Source: JAOUEA01 sp963762075 (GTDB lineage: Bacteria > Actinomycetota > UBA4738 > HRBIN12). From it: 64,000 nucleotides of DNA. This document shows positions 58,001-64,000 of the stretch, in pieces; position 1 is the first letter of the stretch, and every line of letters starts with the position of its first letter. Below the pieces are notes generated by a model. The model searched no databases, was not told where the DNA came from, and was given only the letters and a program-made list of their open reading frames with translations. A program made the translations under genes and the position numbers. The stretch covers positions 248,001-312,000 of the forward strand of contig CAVXJC010000002.1 of NCBI GenBank assembly GCA_963762075.1, written 5' to 3'.

Positions 58001-59035
58001 TCAGCCGGCCTCTTCGGCGGTTGCCTCGCCGGTCTTCCGTGCCCAGATCGCGAAGTCCTGCGCGTTTCCCCGGTGATCTTCGTTGAGGAAGGCGATCTCG
58101 ACGTCTTGGAACCCCGCGTGCTCCGCCATCAGTCGGAGGGTCTCGGGGTGTCCTGGCCACGTGTGGGTCACGTCGGCAACGAAATAGGCGCCCACCGCCT
58201 CGGGATTGAGGCCGTTGATCGTCTCGATCAGCATCGCGCCACCAGGCCGGAGCATGGCATGGATGCGCTTAAACAACGGGATCCACTCACCGCGGGGGAT
58301 GTGCTCGATCAGTTGGATCGCGCTCACGGCGGACGGCGCCTCACCGCGGCGGGTCTCGAGGTAGCCGTCGACCTCGGCGAGCGTCGCGTCGATGCCTTTG
58401 GCTCGGCACGCGTCGATGGCGCCAGGTGAGCTATCGACCCCGTGCACGCGCCAGCCCCATTCCTGCACGAGCTCACAGAGCTCTCCCAGGCCGCATCCGA
58501 GATCGAGCCATAGTGGCTGCGCGCTCCCGGTGGTCTCGCCATCAACCGCGAAGCCTTCCCGCAGCGCCACGGCGAACCGCTCGTACTGCCGAAGGCGCCC
58601 GATGACCGAGGAAGCGTCCCCGCGCATCCGCCGTTCGAATGCCCAGTAGTAGGAATCGTCGACGGCCGGGGCGCCGTCTCCGGTCCCGCGCCCGGCTCCA
58701 GCCGAGGCGCGGATCTCGCTGAGCGCTCGATCCAGACGGTCGAGATCGCCACGCATGCGTTCGAGCTCCGAGGTCACCTCACGCAGCTGAGCCGACAGCT
58801 CGAGCGCGGCGACGGCAAGCTCGGTTGCCAATCGATCGGACCGTCGAGTCGCCGGACGAGCGACCCGGAACACGCCCCGCTTCACCGCGCCCTTCAGCGC
58901 AGAGCTGGACGCAAGGTATGGCTCTGCCTCGGGAACTGTTTCGCGCTGCTCCGACTGGAGCTGTTCGACCAGGCGGAGCAGCCGATCGTGCAACGCCTCG
59001 TCGGCCTCGGCGGTCGCCCGCCCCTCTTCGCTCAC
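58001..59035 (-). CDS. SAM-dependent methyltransferase with N-terminal coiled coil
   Basis: The 344-residue protein has an N-terminal helical region (ELSAQLREVTSELERMRGDL) and a class I methyltransferase domain with motif I LWLDLGCGLGELCEL (about residue 165), AIQLIEHIPRG and MLRPGGAMLIETINGLNP. In this setting it probably O-methylates a sugar of the surface glycan. The start is uncertain: GTG 59035 (VSEEGRATAE) follows a TAGGCT that could be a -10 for a leaderless mRNA; ATG 59071 or GTG 59080 are alternatives. Confidence 0.83.
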   Translation of the reverse strand: MSEEGRATAEADEALHDRLLRLVEQLQSEQRETVPEAEPYLASSSALKGAVKRGVFRVARPATRRSDRLATELAVAALELSAQLREVTSELERMRGDLDRLDRALSEIRASAGAGRGTGDGAPAVDDSYYWAFERRMRGDASSVIGRLRQYERFAVALREGFAVDGETTGSAQPLWLDLGCGLGELCELVQEWGWRVHGVDSSPGAIDACRAKGIDATLAEVDGYLETRRGEAPSAVSAIQLIEHIPRGEWIPLFKRIHAMLRPGGAMLIETINGLNPEAVGAYFVADVTHTWPGHPETLRLMAEHAGFQDVEIAFLNEDHRGNAQDFAIWARKTGEATAEEAG

Positions 59036-59076
59036 GGCGACCGAGCCTAGCACCGGCCCGTTCCCGCACATCGCAC

Positions 59077-59742
59077 TCACCAGACGTCCCCCGGGCGCCA
59101 GTCGCAGCTGATGGGGGTGTCGAGGTCGAGAGCCGGCGTCGTCGGCGTTCGCCGGATCATCACGAGGCCGTCCTCGTCGGGGGTCTCGATCAACCCGCGT
59201 TCGGTCCGCACGGATGTCGGCCCCCGCCAGACCTCCCATCCGAAACGTTCGTAGAAGCCCGACAGCCCGGTGCCGAGCGCCCCGAGCTCGTACCGGTCGT
59301 CGATGAGCGAACCGACGGCCTGCATGACCTGCGTCGCGTAGCCCCGCCGCCGATGCTGGGGCTTCGTTGCCACGGCCTCGACGTAGCCGGTCAGCAGCTC
59401 GCGGCCGCCCGTCTGGAGCACGCGCTCGACCACCGATGCGTGAGACACGATCACCCCATCGATCTCGACAAGGAAGTGTGTTCCGCCGATCGCGCTCGTC
59501 CAGTCATCGTCGGAGAACTCGCCTTCCTCGTCACCCCACACCGCGTCGAACATGGCCCTCAGCGCCACCAGCTCATCACGCGACAGCTCGCTCGTCTGTG
59601 CAGCTCGAAGGGGCACCCGGCTACCGCGGTCGTCGAGCGTCGACCGAACCGGCCAAGCTTCGTCCGAGCTGCGTCGGAGTCGCCCGGGCTCGCTCGACAG
59701 GTAGGGATCCTTCGCGTCGTCGCACCCGTCGTCGTGGCCCAT
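59077..59742 (-). CDS. aminoglycoside 2'-N-acetyltransferase (AAC(2')-I)-like GNAT protein
   Basis: The protein matches chromosomal AAC(2') enzymes of Mycobacterium and Providencia along its length: a GG-HFLVEIDGVIVSHA strand, GYVEAVATKPQHRRRGYA (acetyl-CoA loop), YELGALGTGLSGFYERFGW, GPTSVRT, TPDEDG and the end CDWRPGDVW. It is 221 residues from ATG 59742, about 40 longer than usual; GTG 59613 would give the family's normal 178. AAC(2') enzymes acetylate 2'-amino groups of aminoglycosides, and in Providencia also peptidoglycan. Its place in a glycan locus favours an amino sugar of the envelope as substrate (inference). Confidence 0.8.
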   Translation of the reverse strand: MGHDDGCDDAKDPYLSSEPGRLRRSSDEAWPVRSTLDDRGSRVPLRAAQTSELSRDELVALRAMFDAVWGDEEGEFSDDDWTSAIGGTHFLVEIDGVIVSHASVVERVLQTGGRELLTGYVEAVATKPQHRRRGYATQVMQAVGSLIDDRYELGALGTGLSGFYERFGWEVWRGPTSVRTERGLIETPDEDGLVMIRRTPTTPALDLDTPISCDWRPGDVW

Positions 59743-59755
59743 GATGACCAGCTTC

Positions 59756-61081
59756 CTACGGCTCGAAGAAGATCGGCCCTTCGCAGTCGTCACGCAGAGG
59801 CAGAGGCACCGGCTCGCGGGGCTGCTGATCGAAGTCGAATGCACTGAGCATCGGGGTCGCGCGACGGTCGCGCTTCGTGAGCTTCGTGAGTCCCCAGTTG
59901 TCCTCGATGAAGCGCAGCACGCTGGAGAACTCTCCGAGCTCGTGCGAGATATGCCCGGCCTTCGAATACGGCGAGAGGACCATCATCGGCACACGGATGC
60001 CGAACCCGAACCCGTCGACCTGTGGCGGCGGCACGTGGTCGTAGAAACCCCCGTAGTCGTCCCACGTGAGGAAGATCGCGGTGTCCTTCCACATGTCGCT
60101 GCGCATGATCGCGTCGATCACCTTGGTCGACCAGTTCTCCCCGTGACAGAAGTTGAACTCCGGGTGCTCGCTCAGCTCGAAGCGCGGCGTGATCCACGTG
60201 ACCGGCGGCAGCGCGCCTGCCCTGATGTCCTGGATCACCCGGTCGACCGGGAACATGTGCTGTTGCCACCTCTTGGGGTTCTCTCGATATCGGCGGATCG
60301 CGGCGTAGGCCGACCAGATGTAGCCTCGCTGATCCTCTTGCGCGGCGTAGTAGGCCCAGGGGATCTTCGCGCGATTCAGCAGGTCGCCCTCGGTGAGGAA
60401 GTCGAAGCACGGCCGCACCCGCTTCGTGACCCCTTCGCTGTCGACGACCTCGACGAGCTGCTCGGGTGGCGCATCGCAACCGAACGTGTTGGATCCGAGC
60501 CCCGGACGCCGGCGGGGGTTGTCGTGCGCCCCCCCGGACTGCGCCGCGATCGTGTACAGGTGATTGGGGAACGACGGACCGTGCGCGCTCGCGAAGACGT
60601 TGTCGAAGAGCGTGTACTCCTTGGCCCATCGCCAGTAGTTGGGAAGCTGCTCCTTTCGGAGCTGTGTGTAGGCCCAGCGCTCGGCGGACTCGCTCTGGAT
60701 GAAACCGTCCATGGCGCCTTCGTTCCACGCCGCGAGCGCGCAGCTGTAACAGTGCGGGATGTCCTCGCGGGTCGCTTGGTCGGTGCCGCGCTCGAGCCGA
60801 CGCTCGACCCCGTCGTCCATGCCGACCGTGACACCGCGGGCTCCCGGGAACCTGCCGAACAGGTGGTCGAACGTGCGGTTCTCCTTGATGAGGAAGACCA
60901 CATGCTTGATCGGCCATCGGGTGGGGAACGCGTTCGCGTCGATCTGCTGGGCGGCCGATGGGTTGGTGACCGATGGCGAGGGGGCGGTTGGCAGAGGAGT
61001 GACGATCCGCCCGTCGTCGCCCCCCACGCACCCGACGGCCAGGAGTGCGGCGGCGGCCATCAGGGGAGCCAAGCGGCGCAT
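59756..61081 (-). CDS. lipoprotein phosphoesterase (phospholipase C/acid phosphatase AcpA family)
   Basis: This is a 441-residue exported lipoprotein: the signal peptide ends in the lipobox LAVGC (Cys 18). The phosphoesterase domain has VVFLIKENRTFDHLFGRFPG, HGPSFPNHLYTIAAQSGG, LTWDDYGGFYDHVPPP and FGFGIRVPMMVLSPYSKAG, the family's metal and substrate motifs. It probably cleaves phosphate esters at the cell surface. It is the only non-glycan-building enzyme in the locus, between the acetyltransferase and rmlD. Confidence 0.88.
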   Translation of the reverse strand: MRRLAPLMAAAALLAVGCVGGDDGRIVTPLPTAPSPSVTNPSAAQQIDANAFPTRWPIKHVVFLIKENRTFDHLFGRFPGARGVTVGMDDGVERRLERGTDQATREDIPHCYSCALAAWNEGAMDGFIQSESAERWAYTQLRKEQLPNYWRWAKEYTLFDNVFASAHGPSFPNHLYTIAAQSGGAHDNPRRRPGLGSNTFGCDAPPEQLVEVVDSEGVTKRVRPCFDFLTEGDLLNRAKIPWAYYAAQEDQRGYIWSAYAAIRRYRENPKRWQQHMFPVDRVIQDIRAGALPPVTWITPRFELSEHPEFNFCHGENWSTKVIDAIMRSDMWKDTAIFLTWDDYGGFYDHVPPPQVDGFGFGIRVPMMVLSPYSKAGHISHELGEFSSVLRFIEDNWGLTKLTKRDRRATPMLSAFDFDQQPREPVPLPLRDDCEGPIFFEP

Positions 61082-61109
61082 CGGCGGAGTCTACCGGTGG
61101 CTCTCCTCC

Positions 61110-61955
61110 TCACGAAACGTCGAGTGCCGCCGCGAGGAAGTCCTTCAGTCCTTCCTCGAGGGAAGGCATGGGATCGATGCCGAGGTGCGGCGTGAACACG
61201 CTCGTCAGCGCCGAGTACACCGGACGGGGGGCTGGCAGGTCGAGATCGGCGGCGAGCTGGGGCTCGACCGAGCCGGCCGACCCCGTGAGCTCGAGCACCC
61301 GCGTGAGCACTTGGAACCACGAAGCGGGCTCGGGCCCGGCTACGTGGTAGAGACCGAAGCGACCGGTCAGCACGAGTGGCAGGAGGCGTTCCGCCAGGTG
61401 TCCGACGAACGTGGGCGACCCCCATCGATCGGCGAGGCCACCGACCGCCTCTCCGGCCGCGAGGCGACGCACCGTGCGCGACAGGTAGTCGTGCCCCCCT
61501 CCATAGACATGGCCGACCCGCACCACGAACGACTCGGGCGCAACCTGGCGCACGAGCGCCTCACCCGCGAGCTTCGCGCGGCCGTAGACCGAAAGCGGTG
61601 ATGGCCGGTCGGTCTCGTCGTAGGGCGCTCCCTTGGAACCGTCGAAGACGTAGTCGGTCGAGACGTGCAACAACACGGCGCCGCTCGCGCGTGCCGCGAG
61701 CGCGAGGTGCTGAGCGCCGAGCGCATTGTCGCGGAACGACCTCGCCTGATCGGACTCGTTGTCGTCGACCCGAGTGAAGGCCGCGAAGTTGAATATCGAG
61801 TCGGCTCGTATCGGCTCCACCACCTGGCGCACGGCATCGTGGTCACCGACGTCGAGCGCGGTATGGTCGAACGCGTGCACCTCATGGTGCGCGGGCACCT
61901 GGCGCAAGAACGCGCGACCCAGATCACCTCCTGCCCCCGTGACGATGAGTCTCAT
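61110..61955 (-). CDS. rmlD: dTDP-4-dehydrorhamnose reductase
   Basis: The 281-residue short-chain dehydrogenase has VTGAGGDLGRAFL at the N-terminus, LHVSTDYVFDGSKGAPYDE and the YGRAKLAGE catalytic Tyr-Lys pair. It reduces dTDP-4-dehydro-L-rhamnose to dTDP-L-rhamnose with NAD(P)H. ATG 61955 follows GAGGGCGGTGAAC. It lies 13 bp after rmlB. The epimerase rmlC and the thymidylyltransferase rmlA are not in the window. Confidence 0.88.
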   Translation of the reverse strand: MRLIVTGAGGDLGRAFLRQVPAHHEVHAFDHTALDVGDHDAVRQVVEPIRADSIFNFAAFTRVDDNESDQARSFRDNALGAQHLALAARASGAVLLHVSTDYVFDGSKGAPYDETDRPSPLSVYGRAKLAGEALVRQVAPESFVVRVGHVYGGGHDYLSRTVRRLAAGEAVGGLADRWGSPTFVGHLAERLLPLVLTGRFGLYHVAGPEPASWFQVLTRVLELTGSAGSVEPQLAADLDLPAPRPVYSALTSVFTPHLGIDPMPSLEEGLKDFLAAALDVS

Positions 61956-61968
61956 GAGTTCACCGCCC

Positions 61969-62979
61969 TCATGCGTCGGCTCCTGCAACTCGAGGGGCGG
62001 TCACGACCGGTACCACATGTGCCGCCTCGAGCGTGTCGAGGTGCTCCCGATACCACGCCACCGTATGTGCCAGGGCGTCGTCGAATGTCCACACAGGTCG
62101 CCAGCCCAGGGCCAGCAGGCGATCGGATCGAAGGCCGTACCGGAAGTCGTGGCCCGGCCGGTCGGCGACGAGTGAGATGAGGTCGGCCGGGCCGCCGGCG
62201 AGCTCGCAGATGCGCCGAGCGAGCTCGAGGTTGGAGAGCTCGTGCCCTTCCCCGAGGTTGTAGACCCGGCCTGCTTCCCCGCGATCGAGCACCGTCAAGG
62301 CGCCCCGGACCCAGTCCTCGACATAGAGCAGCTCGCGGCGCTGCTCGCCCCGGTCGTAGACGGGAACGGGAAGACCCCGAAGCGCGTTCACGGCGAACGT
62401 CGGCACCACCCGCTCGATCTGGCGAGGGCCGAAGGCGTTCGTGCCACGCACCACGACCACGGGCAGGTCGTAGGTTGCGACCGACGCGGCGCACAGCAGG
62501 TCGGCCGCGCCCTTGCTCGCGGCGTAGGGGCTGCGCGGGCGTAGCGGCGAGTCCTCGTGGAAGAGACCACCGGCCGGGTCGCCCTCGCCGTACACCTCGT
62601 CGGTCGAGATCATCAGCATCCGGGTGCCGTGGCGGCGGACCGCACCCAGAACGGTCTGCGTTCCCATCACGTTCGTGGTGAGGAACGCCTCGGGGTCGTC
62701 GATGCTGCGATCGACGTGTGTCTCGGCTGCCGCGTGCACGACCACGTCGGCATCGGCGAGAAGCGTCTCGACCACGGCCGCATCGCGGACATCGCCCTGC
62801 ACGAACGTGAATCGCTCCTCGGCTCGGTGTCGTTCGAGATTCGTGAGGCTCCCGCCCGCGGAGAGCCGATCGAGCACCGTGACCCGGTCGCCGCGCTCGA
62901 CGAGCGCGTCGACCAGATGGGATCCGATGAACCCGGCACCGCCGGTCACCAGCACATGTGCGTCGGACATGTCGGACAT
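61969..62979 (-). CDS. rmlB: dTDP-glucose 4,6-dehydratase
   Basis: This 336-residue extended SDR has VLVTGGAGFIGSHLVDAL, DADVVVHAAAETHVDRSI, STDEVYGEGD and YAASKGAADLL (Tyr-Lys). The motif HVDRSI and the Ser-Thr-Asp-Glu are typical of RmlB. It turns dTDP-glucose to dTDP-4-keto-6-deoxyglucose, the first committed step to rhamnose. ATG 62979 has GAGG at good spacing. Confidence 0.88.
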   Translation of the reverse strand: MSDMSDAHVLVTGGAGFIGSHLVDALVERGDRVTVLDRLSAGGSLTNLERHRAEERFTFVQGDVRDAAVVETLLADADVVVHAAAETHVDRSIDDPEAFLTTNVMGTQTVLGAVRRHGTRMLMISTDEVYGEGDPAGGLFHEDSPLRPRSPYAASKGAADLLCAASVATYDLPVVVVRGTNAFGPRQIERVVPTFAVNALRGLPVPVYDRGEQRRELLYVEDWVRGALTVLDRGEAGRVYNLGEGHELSNLELARRICELAGGPADLISLVADRPGHDFRYGLRSDRLLALGWRPVWTFDDALAHTVAWYREHLDTLEAAHVVPVVTAPRVAGADA

Positions 62980-63055
62980 GCACACCTCGCGAGCTCACGC
63001 GGCGCAGACGCGCGGGCATCGCCCGAGTCGAGACGGTCGAGCGGACCGGCCGAGT

Positions 63056-64000
63056 CTACTCGCGCGCCACCTCGTGGGCGGCCCGCAGGGCCGCCGCGGT
63101 GCTGCGGGCGGTGGCCTCCCACGTGAATCTCGTGGCCCTGGTGAGCCCGGCGGCCGACAACATCGCCCGCAGGTCGGCGTCGTCGAAGAGCTGCGTCATG
63201 CCCTCGGCGATCGCTCGCTCATCCCTCGGATCAACGGCGATCGCGACGTCGCCGGTCACCTCGGGCAACGACGACACGTCGGAGGTGAGCACCGGCAGCC
63301 CGGCTGCGAATCCCTCGAGCACCGGGAAGCCGAACCCCTCGTAGAGCGACGGGTACGCGAGCATCGTCGCACCCGTCATCAGCGCCACCTTCTCGCGGTC
63401 GCTCACGTAGCCGGTCCGAACGATGCGCGCCCGGGCCGGGGCCGGAAGCTCGGCGATCACACCCTCGAGCCGCTCGACCGCCTTCGGGTCCCATCGAACC
63501 GGTCCGCCTGCGATCACCAGTCGGGTGCCCGGCTCGATCGTCGCGAAAGCGCGCACCAGCGCATCGAGGTTCTTCCGAGGCTCGATGCCGCCGACGAACA
63601 AGGCATAGGGCTGGTCGATGCCGTACTTCCGCCTCACCGCCTCGACGGCCTCCTGCGGCGCCGGCGCGAACGCTGCCATGTCGACGCCGAGCGGCGTCAC
63701 GTGCACCCGCGCCTCCTCGACCTCGTGCGCTTCGAGCAGATCGTGCTTGGTCGAGCGCGAGGGCACGAGCACACCGGCCGCGCGCTGCAGCCACTCGTCG
63801 AAGCGACGGCGCCATCCGTCGTTCATGTGTGGGGCGGTCTCGGGGAGCCGTTCGTACGCGAGGTCGTGCACGACCATCACCACGCCGGGGCTGGCGGTGG
63901 CCGGAGGCAGGAAGTTCGTCGCAACGAGCACGTCGAACTCGACCGACCATTCGATGCGTGGCACCCCGAGACGCGAGGAGACCGGTCCGAAGATGCGAGC
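63056..64000 (-). CDS. family 4 (GT-B) glycosyltransferase (N-terminus cut by window edge)
   Basis: The frame is open to the right edge, so the N-terminal part is missing; about 314 residues are seen. VVMVVHDLAYERLP, ALFVGGIEPRKNLDAL, RTGYVSDREKVALM and PSLYEGFGFPVLEGFAAGLPV are typical of GT4 mannosyl/rhamnosyltransferases. It ends 77 bp before rmlB and reads toward it. It belongs to the polysaccharide locus, which continues beyond the window. Confidence 0.88.
   Translation of the reverse strand, partial: ARIFGPVSSRLGVPRIEWSVEFDVLVATNFLPPATASPGVVMVVHDLAYERLPETAPHMNDGWRRRFDEWLQRAAGVLVPSRSTKHDLLEAHEVEEARVHVTPLGVDMAAFAPAPQEAVEAVRRKYGIDQPYALFVGGIEPRKNLDALVRAFATIEPGTRLVIAGGPVRWDPKAVERLEGVIAELPAPARARIVRTGYVSDREKVALMTGATMLAYPSLYEGFGFPVLEGFAAGLPVLTSDVSSLPEVTGDVAIAVDPRDERAIAEGMTQLFDDADLRAMLSAAGLTRATRFTWEATARSTAAALRAAHEVARE

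Noticed and set aside
59077..59742. Acquired antibiotic-resistance gene
   Set aside because: It has no mobile context and base use like its neighbours; chromosomal AAC(2') homologues are normal in Actinobacteria.

Overview
The window looks like a chromosomal segment of a high-G+C actinobacterium (Actinomycetota), probably from an environmental or metagenome assembly. The evidence is the actinobacterial gene order hpf ... secA-prfB-ftsE-ftsX-smpB-ssrA, a WhiB protein, a fused FbiC plus FbiA/FbiB for coenzyme F420, a lysine-rich histone-H1-like protein, and the DUF3499-manB-Trm112-isomerase-ahcY block. I see no insertion sequence, prophage, CRISPR array, rRNA or tRNA gene. The only structural RNA I can support is tmRNA.

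Layout. 1-6.2 kb holds two tandem FAD oxidoreductases, a folate-binding T-protein homologue and a membrane-anchored phosphodiesterase. 6.3-12.2 kb holds a flavodoxin-like protein, a two-subunit aconitase-X dehydratase and a 1152-residue class III cyclase/AAA/TPR protein. 12.3-23.2 kb is the trans-translation, division and secretion core (ssrA, smpB, ftsX, ftsE, prfB with a programmed frameshift, secA), with a YfhO-like membrane protein and a spermidine-synthase-like membrane protein inside it. 23.2-27.8 kb holds an acetyltransferase, a TPP enzyme, a DinB-like protein, a NarL response regulator, hpf and a ComF-type phosphoribosyltransferase. 27.9-34.0 kb is a tightly overlapped operon for sugar-phosphate and SAH/nucleoside metabolism.

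34.1-39.8 kb holds cell-envelope genes (L,D-transpeptidase, DUF5719, a large glycosyltransferase). 39.9-45.4 kb holds the histone-like gene, whiB and the F420 genes. 45.5-50.4 kb holds a purine permease, two DUF3105 proteins and a SpoIID/LytB protein. 50.4-64 kb is a surface-polysaccharide locus: nucleotidyltransferase, WbbL-like transferase, a small flippase-like protein, a Wzm/Wzt ABC exporter, several glycosyltransferases, a methyltransferase, an AAC(2')-like acetyltransferase, a phosphoesterase, RmlD and RmlB. This order resembles the whiB2-fbiA-fbiB-manC-wbbL-rmlD neighbourhood of Mycobacterium.

Caution. At least ten genes are broken by one-base indels or, once, an in-frame stop. Housekeeping genes are intact and several lesions lie in short G/C runs. 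I therefore think most are uncorrected sequencing errors, but the sequence alone cannot prove that. Where a gene is broken I give the full span of the recognisable gene.
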